A stretch of 32,680 nt of DNA from Lentisphaerota bacterium (GTDB taxonomy: Bacteria; Verrucomicrobiota; Lentisphaeria; Victivallales; UBA1829): the NCBI GenBank assembly GCA_015061845.1, contig SUVT01000022.1, positions 1 through 32,680 of the forward strand, given 5' to 3'. Under the pieces are notes generated by a model. That model ran no database searches and had not been told where the DNA came from. It worked only from the letters and a program-made list of their open reading frames with translations. Of this stretch, positions 15,146 to 22,233 are shown in pieces. The first letter of the stretch is position 1; the number at the start of each line of letters is the position of its first letter. A program made the translations under genes and the position numbers.

Positions 15146-16390
15146 ATGGCAAACCTCGCAATTTTGGGCGGAGACAAACTGATCAAGGAAGAGTATTCAA
15201 CTATGTTTCCGGCATGGCCTCCGAGAGATGAAGAAACTGCGGAAGTCCTGAAAAAGACTTATATGGAAGGCAACTGGTCCTTCAACAGTCCGGCTGAACA
15301 GGAATTTGAAAAGGCTTTTGCTGAATATCACGGAGCAAAATACGGGATATTCATGGTAAACGGAACCACTACACTGGAATGCGCGCTTACCGCACTGGGT
15401 GTTACAAAGGGCGATGAAGTCATCGTTCCCGCACTCACCTGGATGGCAACCGCTCTGGCAGCTTCCTATGTCGGTGCAACTCCCGTGATCGTGGATATCG
15501 AACCGACGACCCTCTGTATGGATCCTGAAAAGATGCGTGCAGCGATCACACCGAAAACCAAGGCGATCATCCCGGTTCACGTTTACGGTTCCACTGCCGA
15601 CATGGAAAAGATCCTTGAAATCGCTGATGCTCACGGCATTCCGGTGATCGAAGACTGCGCCCACATGCACGGCGGATTCTGGAACGGACGCGGCGTCGGC
15701 AGCTGGGGAAAAGTCGGTTCTTTCAGCTTCCAGCAGAGCAAAACAATGTCCTCCGGTGAAGGCGGGATCTGTATTACCAACGATCCGGAACTGGCAGAAA
15801 AAATCTATCTGCTGAAACATATCGGGTACTCCCGCGGGATCAAGCAGGGACAGGCGATCAGAGCACCGGAAGGCTTGCTCTGCCACAACTACCGCGCGAC
15901 TGCATTCCAGGCGGTCATCCTCAGCCAGCAGCTGAAAGGCTTGAACAAGCTGATCGACACCTACTCAAAGAATGCAGCATTTTTAAGAGACTCCATCAAG
16001 GATATCCCCGGAGTCCGTATGCAGGCTCCCGGAAGACTTTCCGAACCCCAGGGCTATTACAGTTTCCATCTGATCTTTGACGGTGAACCGTTCAAGGATA
16101 TTCCGAAATCTATCATCAATGCGGCATGCGACGCCGAAGGATTCGGCATCGGAAACGGAACTCACGGACCTGTCTACAAGGCAAGGCTCTTCAACCTTGA
16201 CCTGAGCAAGGGCGAATACCGGATCCCCGATGGAAGATGTGCCGTTTGCGAGGACCTCTTTGACAGAACCCTCGGCAGTGCGCATCCTGTTCTCACACAC
16301 AGAGCAACAGTTGAAAAACTGAGTGCCGTTCTGCACAAGATCTATGATAACATTGATGAACTGAAGCAGTACGCCGCAAGCAAAGCCTGA
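15146..16390 (+). CDS. DegT/DnrJ/EryC1/StrS-family PLP-dependent sugar aminotransferase
   Basis: 414 aa from ATG 15146, chosen for GGAG six bases upstream and the family-typical start MANLAILGGDKL; a TTG at 15116 would overlap the previous gene. Features: GNWSFNSPAEQEFEKAFAEY, NGTTTLECAL (phosphate cup), VIVPALTWMATALA, D170 in IEDCAHMHGG, and the PLP lysine K199 in FQQSKTMSSGEGG. The family transfers an amino group to a keto-sugar or cyclitol ketone (for example scyllo-inosose, from Gln or Glu), or in reverse could deaminate an amino sugar. Most members are in antibiotic or surface-sugar synthesis, but no other such genes are here; the setting with hydrolases and an AraC regulator looks more like catabolism. 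Confidence 0.88.
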   Translation: MANLAILGGDKLIKEEYSTMFPAWPPRDEETAEVLKKTYMEGNWSFNSPAEQEFEKAFAEYHGAKYGIFMVNGTTTLECALTALGVTKGDEVIVPALTWMATALAASYVGATPVIVDIEPTTLCMDPEKMRAAITPKTKAIIPVHVYGSTADMEKILEIADAHGIPVIEDCAHMHGGFWNGRGVGSWGKVGSFSFQQSKTMSSGEGGICITNDPELAEKIYLLKHIGYSRGIKQGQAIRAPEGLLCHNYRATAFQAVILSQQLKGLNKLIDTYSKNAAFLRDSIKDIPGVRMQAPGRLSEPQGYYSFHLIFDGEPFKDIPKSIINAACDAEGFGIGNGTHGPVYKARLFNLDLSKGEYRIPDGRCAVCEDLFDRTLGSAHPVLTHRATVEKLSAVLHKIYDNIDELKQYAASKA

Positions 16391-16403
16391 GGAGTATTCC
16401 TGA

Positions 16404-17288
16404 ATGGAATCAATCAGACAACACCTGTCAAACGGTGTTAAAAAAATCATCACCCGTCACTCTCCGGAGGGAACTCCGGAAGGGTGCGGGGAATTTCTTT
16501 CCAGTACCCATCCCCAACGGGAAATCTTTTACGTTCTGAAGGGCTGCAGCCGTTATATGTTTAACGGAAAAGTTTACGATGCCACTCCCGGAACATTTTT
16601 TCTAATCGACTACTGGGAACCTCATGCGTTCGGATATCATCAGCAGGATCACGATCTGATCCATCTCTGGATGCAGGTCAGCGAGCCGGAACAGCTGATT
16701 TCCGGCAACTTTCTGAAAGTGGGAATAGGCGGAGAGTTCAAAGCATGGTGGGACAGAGTCAAACTTTCTCTGGAATACAAGATGATGCTGACCCGCCGTT
16801 GGAATGCATTGAATGAAGAGAAAAATATTACGCAGGATATGGTGAACGAATTTCTGAAAGCACCACTGGAAGCCTTGCTGGATGAAGTCCGCTTTTTTAT
16901 GTCACGCACAGGACAGGATTCTGTCGCACAGGAAAATACAGATACTGTTATTGCATCTCTGAAACGGTATATCCGGATGTCCAATGCCAGAGGATGTTCT
17001 CTGGAGCATCTGGAAAAAGTTTCCGGTTACAGCAGATTCTACCTCTCTCATCGTTTCCGGGAGTGTGAGGGCTGTACCATCGGAGAATATATTGATAAAA
17101 TCCGGATCCAATACACTGTAGAAGCCATGAAACGCGGATTACGGCAGAAAGAGATCTCTTTTGAACTTGGCTTTTCCACTCCATCCAATTTCTGGATCTG
17201 GCTCCGGAAACACCGGGATACCATTAATTCTACGGTTTCAGGCACTCCAGCCGCAAAAAAAACAGAACTCCTGAATTCTCTCCGCTGA
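16404..17288 (+). CDS. AraC-family transcriptional regulator
   Basis: 294 aa. The cupin-type sensor domain starts with HPQREIFYVLKGCSRYMFNG, ATPGTFFLIDYWEPHAF and IHLWMQV. The C-terminal DNA-binding domain has HTH 1 at LEHLEKVSGYSRFYLSHRFR and a second at RQKEISFELGFSTPSNFWIW. The second ends FWIWLRKHRDT where F-S-R-x-F-K-x is usual, a modest divergence. ATG 16404 has GAGGAG, 13 bp after the aminotransferase stop, so it is the last gene of the operon and may autoregulate it. Likely targets are the 12353-12832 region and perhaps fucI. Confidence 0.9.
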   Translation: MESIRQHLSNGVKKIITRHSPEGTPEGCGEFLSSTHPQREIFYVLKGCSRYMFNGKVYDATPGTFFLIDYWEPHAFGYHQQDHDLIHLWMQVSEPEQLISGNFLKVGIGGEFKAWWDRVKLSLEYKMMLTRRWNALNEEKNITQDMVNEFLKAPLEALLDEVRFFMSRTGQDSVAQENTDTVIASLKRYIRMSNARGCSLEHLEKVSGYSRFYLSHRFRECEGCTIGEYIDKIRIQYTVEAMKRGLRQKEISFELGFSTPSNFWIWLRKHRDTINSTVSGTPAAKKTELLNSLR

Positions 17289-17301
17289 ATAGAAAAATGT
17301 C

Positions 17302-17333
17302 AAAAAAAAAGACAGCCATTTCTGACTGTCTTT
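17302..17333 (-). terminator. Terminator between the AraC gene and the convergent DUF805 gene
   Basis: AAAGACAG (17308-17315) pairs with CTGTCTTT (17326-17333). On the minus strand the stem runs into a run of nine T (17310-17302), making a good terminator for the DUF805 gene; on the plus strand only TTT follows, so it is weaker for the AraC operon. Confidence 0.7.
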
Positions 17334-17359
17334 CCGGTTCTGTCTTACTGTAAAAATTA

Positions 17360-18013
17360 TCAGTAATATCTTTCCTTCGGATTAGGTCCATACATGTTGG
17401 GTCCCGGCTGGGAATCCAGACACATAAGGATCAGGAAAATCAATCCGCCTACGCACGGGATCAGGATTGTGAGTACAAACACGCCGGATCGGCCTGAATC
17501 GTGCAGTCGCCGCACTGCGACTGCCAGAGCTGGAATAAAAATAGCCAGTCCCCACAAAATCAACAGGATATAGCAAACCACTGCCATTTCAGCCGAACCT
17601 GACGCTGCAAATATAGGAGCTAAAATATAAAGAGCTCCTTGTATCAGCATGTTCAACAAATAAAACAGCCAATACTCCAGCCGGCGGGCTCTTCCGGTAA
17701 AATCAGCATATTTTTTCAGGGCTGTAAACATATTCACGCTTTCGCCCATACCGGTCTGTTGATAACCTGACTGCTGATACGGGGTCTGCGGCTGTTGATA
17801 TTGTTGCTGATAGACTGTTTGCTGAAAACCGGGCTGCTGATATGGGGGCTGCGGCTGTTGATATTGTTGCTGATAGCCTGCTTGCTGAGACTGCGGAGCA
17901 GGAACAAAAAAAGTTCCGCCACAGATAGGACAAGTCATTTGAGATCCCAGATGTTCATTTTGAATGAGCAACTCCTTTTGGCAAAACGGACAGTTCACTT
18001 TTAATTGTGACAT
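17360..18013 (-). CDS. Zinc-ribbon, Gln/Pro/Tyr-repeat, DUF805 membrane protein
   Basis: 217 aa. The zinc ribbon is C8-x2-C11, C28-x2-C31 (VNCPFC, TCPICGGTFFVP). Residues 40-90 are a QQYQQPQPPY-type low-complexity linker from two 21-residue tandem units. Residues about 95-217 are a DUF805 domain: MFTALKKYADFTGRARRLEY, four hydrophobic segments, and AVAVRRLHDSGRSG, the family signature. AAAGGA precedes ATG 18013. DUF805 proteins are small inner-membrane proteins of unknown job; here the ribbon and sticky linker suggest a protein-binding cytoplasmic tail. Monocistronic; a TATAAT lies at 18072-18067 on the minus strand, without a clear -35. Confidence 0.85.
   Translation of the reverse strand: MSQLKVNCPFCQKELLIQNEHLGSQMTCPICGGTFFVPAPQSQQAGYQQQYQQPQPPYQQPGFQQTVYQQQYQQPQTPYQQSGYQQTGMGESVNMFTALKKYADFTGRARRLEYWLFYLLNMLIQGALYILAPIFAASGSAEMAVVCYILLILWGLAIFIPALAVAVRRLHDSGRSGVFVLTILIPCVGGLIFLILMCLDSQPGPNMYGPNPKERYY
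17755..17880. repeat. Two tandem 63-bp repeats inside the DUF805 gene
   Basis: Units at 17755-17817 and 17818-17880 share long identical runs (for example CTGCGGCTGTTGATATTGTT in both) and encode two 21-residue Gln/Pro/Tyr units. The period is an exact multiple of three. Confidence 0.8.
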
Positions 18014-18133
18014 AAAACAAAATCCTTTAACTTAATGTTGTTAGCTGTTTCTTACTGAAAATAACTATTATAAAGATAATTCTAATTTCGGAATTTTCAA
18101 GCAATAACGGCAAAAAAAAATTCTTTTTGTTGA

Positions 18134-18168
18134 TATTCCCCCGGAAATCATCATCTCCGGGGAGAATA
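18134..18168 (-). terminator. Probable terminator of the esterase cluster
   Basis: TATTC-CCCCGGA and TCCGGGGA-GAATA form a GC-rich stem with one bulge and a 10-base loop, 11 bases after the last esterase stop. The T-run on the minus strand (AATTTTTTTTT) comes about 14 bases after the stem, farther than ideal. Confidence 0.55.
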
Positions 18169-18178
18169 ACAAAACCTC

Positions 18179-20224
18179 TTATTTGGAAGAATCCCAGTTA
18201 TCTGTACGGAATGATGATGCCGGCAAGTCGGCAGCGTTGTAAAGACAGGATACCGGAGCCTGTGACCAGGCATAACGGACAGATGCCGGAACCGCAACTG
18301 ATTTACTGCTCAAAACAATACTGTTACCTTCAATCATCAGAGTATCTGCCGGGTAGAAAGCTCCCAGATCATTTCCGATATAAAAACTCTTTTTGAAGTC
18401 TCCCTTGATCTTCAAACCATCACCATGACGGAATGTGATCCGGATCTTATTTCCTTCCACACGGTAACTCTGATAAAGGGGTCCGCAAGGAATGACAGAC
18501 TGCTTGTGATAAACATTATGCAGCGCATTGGCAGCAAGGCGCAGACCGACTGTTTTCTTGTCCTGCGGGTGAATATCCAGCTTATCACCGTTGTCGATCA
18601 CAGATGCCATAAAAACATTGGGAAGATCTTCGCAGACCAGCCGCTGGGATTCCCGGAGGTATGCCCATGGAGAATTTCTGAGGAACACCCCTTCCTGAAG
18701 ACGGTCAAAGTATGCAAGCTGAACCTGAATGAACGGGAAATCCCCCACGCCCCAGCGGAAACGCCAGTCACGGATCATGGTTTCAAGACGTTTCTGATAA
18801 GCCTTTGCATTGTGAACATTTCCCGCATTGCTGCACCCCTGATACCAGATCACGCCGCGGATCGCATAGGGCAGAAGCGGATTGAGCATACCGTCAAACA
18901 GTATCCCCGGTGTATTGGGATATTCCGGATTGTAACCTGCGGAACGGGGACTGAGAATACCGTAATCCAGTTCAGACTTTGCCTTCCACATTCCGGAAAG
19001 TTTGATGGAACCGACGGTTGACCCCTTCAAAGAAAGAGAATAATCTTCTGTTCTTCCGTTGAGAGAACCGTCATGAAGGAAAGAGTATGCACGGATTGCG
19101 ATCACATTCTTTCCGGCTTTGACCAGTTTGCCGGGAATCGTGTAGGTTCTCTTCTTGTCCCAGCTCTTAAAATCCAAACCTTTTCCGGTTCTTCCGATCT
19201 CAACACCATTGAAATAGGAGATATCCATCTTGTCGATGCCGCCGGTTCTGAGAACAAGATCTTTTCCAGCCCAGCTTGCTGGGATCATGACAGTTTTTCT
19301 CGCCCAGACAGCGCCGTTACCGGAAATTTTCTGAACGATCCAACTGCCCGGAACAACCATATCTTTCCATCCGGAATCGTTGAGATCGACTTTTGCGTAT
19401 CCCATGCCGAACCCTTTGTTTCCGGGGTCGCGCTTCAAACCTTTCAAAGCATTTTTTCTCCGTGCGGCGGCATCCCACAACCCGGGATCCTGCAAAGCAC
19501 GGTCAGACTCTTTTGCCATTGCGGCAGTTTCCGGATTGGTGAGCAGTGCTTCCCGGCTTGTCCATGCTTCCACACGGGTTCCGCCCCAGGCTGTTACGAT
19601 AACACCCACAGGAACATTCAAGTTTTCCTGAATAGTCTTTGAAAACCATGCGGCTGCAGCTGAAAATCCGGGAGCTGTCTTTGCATCTACATACTTCCAG
19701 GTTCCGGGGACTGTACTTTCCCGGACACCGGTGCAGTTGTGGGGAACATAGAAATAGCGCAGCTTTCCGGGATTTTTGATTCCGGCAATATATTCCCGCT
19801 GTTGACGGCGCGCCAAACTGTTGGGGTCGTTTTTGAATTTGGCGGGAAACGCCCAGTCAGAACCGATCTGATATTCCATGTTGGACTGTCCGGAGGCGAC
19901 CCAGACTTCGCCCACAAGGATATCTTTGACAGTGACGACTGCCTTACTGTCATTGTCGGTGATGGTCAGAACATAAGGGCCGCCCGCTCTGACAGGGGAA
20001 AAACGGAACATGAACTCCCCGGCAGCGTTGGATTTTGTGCGGATCTTCTGTCCGGCAAATTCTGCCAGCAAAGATCTGCCCGGCAGAGTTTTGCCCCAGA
20101 CCGGAATATCTGTATTCCGCTGGAACACCGCTCCATCCTGAAAAAGACTTCCGAGCGTGATTTTCTGTGCAGCAAAGAGAAATGCCGCACAGGAGAGGAG
20201 AACGAGACATAATAATTTTTTCAT
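18179..20224 (-). CDS. Exported sialate O-acetylesterase-like protein (third gene of cluster)
   Basis: 681 aa with signal peptide MKKLLCLVLLSCAAFLFAA; LLSC at residues 9-12 could be a weak lipobox, though the h-region would be short. SGNH-type esterase: nucleophile S114 in VASGQSNME and DIHPQDKK with the catalytic Asp/His near the C-terminus. A jelly-roll insertion occupies about residues 265-420 (GAVWARKTVMIP, GGIDKMDISYFNG, AIRAYSFL). The usual WYQGESN motif reads WYQGCSN. Family members remove O-acetyl groups from sialic acids or plant polysaccharides. ATG 20224 is 11 bp after the upstream paralogue's stop and has AAGGAA. As the only copy with a signal peptide it probably acts outside the cytoplasm, while its sisters act inside. 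Confidence 0.88.
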   Translation of the reverse strand: MKKLLCLVLLSCAAFLFAAQKITLGSLFQDGAVFQRNTDIPVWGKTLPGRSLLAEFAGQKIRTKSNAAGEFMFRFSPVRAGGPYVLTITDNDSKAVVTVKDILVGEVWVASGQSNMEYQIGSDWAFPAKFKNDPNSLARRQQREYIAGIKNPGKLRYFYVPHNCTGVRESTVPGTWKYVDAKTAPGFSAAAAWFSKTIQENLNVPVGVIVTAWGGTRVEAWTSREALLTNPETAAMAKESDRALQDPGLWDAAARRKNALKGLKRDPGNKGFGMGYAKVDLNDSGWKDMVVPGSWIVQKISGNGAVWARKTVMIPASWAGKDLVLRTGGIDKMDISYFNGVEIGRTGKGLDFKSWDKKRTYTIPGKLVKAGKNVIAIRAYSFLHDGSLNGRTEDYSLSLKGSTVGSIKLSGMWKAKSELDYGILSPRSAGYNPEYPNTPGILFDGMLNPLLPYAIRGVIWYQGCSNAGNVHNAKAYQKRLETMIRDWRFRWGVGDFPFIQVQLAYFDRLQEGVFLRNSPWAYLRESQRLVCEDLPNVFMASVIDNGDKLDIHPQDKKTVGLRLAANALHNVYHKQSVIPCGPLYQSYRVEGNKIRITFRHGDGLKIKGDFKKSFYIGNDLGAFYPADTLMIEGNSIVLSSKSVAVPASVRYAWSQAPVSCLYNAADLPASSFRTDNWDSSK

Positions 20225-20235
20225 GGTTTTATTCC

Positions 20236-22218
20236 TTATTCATAGAAATCCCAGTCATCTGTCCGGAAGGAAGAAGCGGGAAGTCCTGCTGCGTTATAAA
20301 CTGTGGTGATGACCGCATCGGACCAGCCGTAACGGACAGCCATGGGGTTTGCGATTTTTTTGTTGGAAACGAGAACAGAGCTGCCTTCGACTTTAACGGA
20401 TGTCGCGGGATGGAAAACCCGGTCTTTCCCGGCAATGTAAAAGCTCTGAGGACGATCTTCAAGAACGGTCAAGCCGTCAGCATGGGCAAAGTCGATCCGG
20501 ATCGCATTGTCCTCGACAGAATATCCCTGATAAAGCGGACCGCAGGGGACAACTGACGGATCTTTATAGACATAACGGAACGCAGTTGCCGCAAGTCTTG
20601 CACCAACAGACTTTTTGTCCTGCGGGTGAATATCAACCAAATCACCGATATCAATGGCAGATGCCATATAAACATTGGGCAGTGCATTGCAGACGAGCCG
20701 CTGCGTGTCACGGAGGATCGCCCATCTGGATGCGGGAACAAACGGCGGATCAAAGCTGGGAGAGTAATTTGCAAGCTGCACTTGAATGAACGGGAAATTG
20801 CCCTGACCCCACCAGTACCGCCAGTCGCGGATCATGGTGCTGAGTTTCCGTTCATAGGAAAGAGAAGCCGGCACGCTATTTGCATTGCTTTCCCCCTGAT
20901 ACCAGATTGCGCCCCGGATCCCGTAAGGAACCAGCGGACGGATCATGCTGTTGAAGAGAATCCCGGGAGTATTGGCCATTCCGGGTCCCGGTGTGACCAG
21001 AGAAGCAGAGATCACACCAAGGTCAAGTTCTGCAGCGGCTTTCCACATACCGCCGATCTGGATCCTGTCCTCTTCTGTTCCACCTTCAGGCTGAACATAA
21101 TAGTCTCTCTTCTGACCGAGGAATGCACCATCGAACAGGAAAGAGTAGGCTCTGACAGCAATGACATTTCTGCCGATTTTCACCAGTTCTGCGGGGATCT
21201 TGTAAATACGGGGAATGTTCCAGAAGCTGGCATCAAGATTTTTTCCCTTTCCGCCGATTTCCACTCCGTTGAAGTAAGTGACATCCTGTTTGTCGATCCC
21301 GCCCATGTGCAGGATAAGATTTTTACCTTTCCAGCGCGGGGGAATCGTGACTTCCTGACGAACCCAGAGCGCACCGTTACCGGAGATTTTCTGATTGATC
21401 CAACTGCCGGGGATATTCATTTCCACCCATTCAGAATCGTTGAAATCAGGAGCAGCCCAGCCCCATTCCACACCTTTGTTTCCGGCATCTTTTACCGCCT
21501 CAGCAGGCATGGAGTTATCAGGATCCCGTTGCCAACTTTCCTCTTCCTGAAAAATCCGGTCAGTCTCATAAACCAGAGGGAGAGTATCAGGGTTTGAGAG
21601 CAATCCGGCACGGCTTGTCCATGCTTCTGCAATAGTGCCGCCCCAGGCGGAAATGATCAATCCCACCGGGACATCCTGTTTTTCCTGAACGAACCGCCCG
21701 AACCATGCTGCAACAGCAGATGCCACATGAGCGTTATCTTCATTCATATATTTCCATTCGCCTTCAAAGGTCTCCTCTTCCATTCCGGTTGCAAGTTTTT
21801 TTACAGTAATAAAACGCATACGGGATGGATCTTTGATGGTCTTGTAATACTCATCTGCCTGTGCAGCGTTTACACCGGAAGGTTCTTTTTCCGCACCGGG
21901 AGCGGTCCAGTCGGAAGAGAGCTGATATTCCATGTTGGACTGTCCGGAAGCAAGCCAGACTTCCCCCACAAGAATATCTTCCAGCACAACGGTGTCTCCG
22001 GTCTCAACTTCCGTGATTTTGAGCGTGTAAGGTCCACCGGCATCCACGGGAGACAGGCGCAGCATGAAGTTTCCGGCTGCGGCAACTCTTGTCCAGGACT
22101 CCATACCGGCAAATTCCGCTTTCAGGAGATTCCCCGGAGTTGCATTTCCCCAGACTGGGATCGGCATTTTCTGCTGAAAAACAGCACCCGTCTGGAACAT
22201 TTTGTTCAGTGTGATCAT
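20236..22218 (-). CDS. Sialate O-acetylesterase-like protein, cytoplasmic form (second gene)
   Basis: 660 aa, no signal peptide (starts MITLNKMFQTGAVFQQKMPI directly at the domain). S94 in LASGQSNMEYQL is the nucleophile; WYQGESNANS and DIHPQDKKS supply the other SGNH blocks. The same beta-jelly-roll insertion as in its neighbours is present (GALWVRQEVTIPPRW, GGIDKQDVTYFNG, RNVIAVRAYSF). It has exactly the same length as the upstream paralogue, with few indels, marking a tandem duplication. AAGGAAA precedes ATG 22218, 15 bp after the upstream stop. It probably deacetylates imported oligosaccharides or sugars. Substrate undetermined; xylan or sialic acid acetyl groups are both plausible. Confidence 0.88.
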   Translation of the reverse strand: MITLNKMFQTGAVFQQKMPIPVWGNATPGNLLKAEFAGMESWTRVAAAGNFMLRLSPVDAGGPYTLKITEVETGDTVVLEDILVGEVWLASGQSNMEYQLSSDWTAPGAEKEPSGVNAAQADEYYKTIKDPSRMRFITVKKLATGMEEETFEGEWKYMNEDNAHVASAVAAWFGRFVQEKQDVPVGLIISAWGGTIAEAWTSRAGLLSNPDTLPLVYETDRIFQEEESWQRDPDNSMPAEAVKDAGNKGVEWGWAAPDFNDSEWVEMNIPGSWINQKISGNGALWVRQEVTIPPRWKGKNLILHMGGIDKQDVTYFNGVEIGGKGKNLDASFWNIPRIYKIPAELVKIGRNVIAVRAYSFLFDGAFLGQKRDYYVQPEGGTEEDRIQIGGMWKAAAELDLGVISASLVTPGPGMANTPGILFNSMIRPLVPYGIRGAIWYQGESNANSVPASLSYERKLSTMIRDWRYWWGQGNFPFIQVQLANYSPSFDPPFVPASRWAILRDTQRLVCNALPNVYMASAIDIGDLVDIHPQDKKSVGARLAATAFRYVYKDPSVVPCGPLYQGYSVEDNAIRIDFAHADGLTVLEDRPQSFYIAGKDRVFHPATSVKVEGSSVLVSNKKIANPMAVRYGWSDAVITTVYNAAGLPASSFRTDDWDFYE

Positions 22219-22233
22219 TGTTTTTTCCTTATG

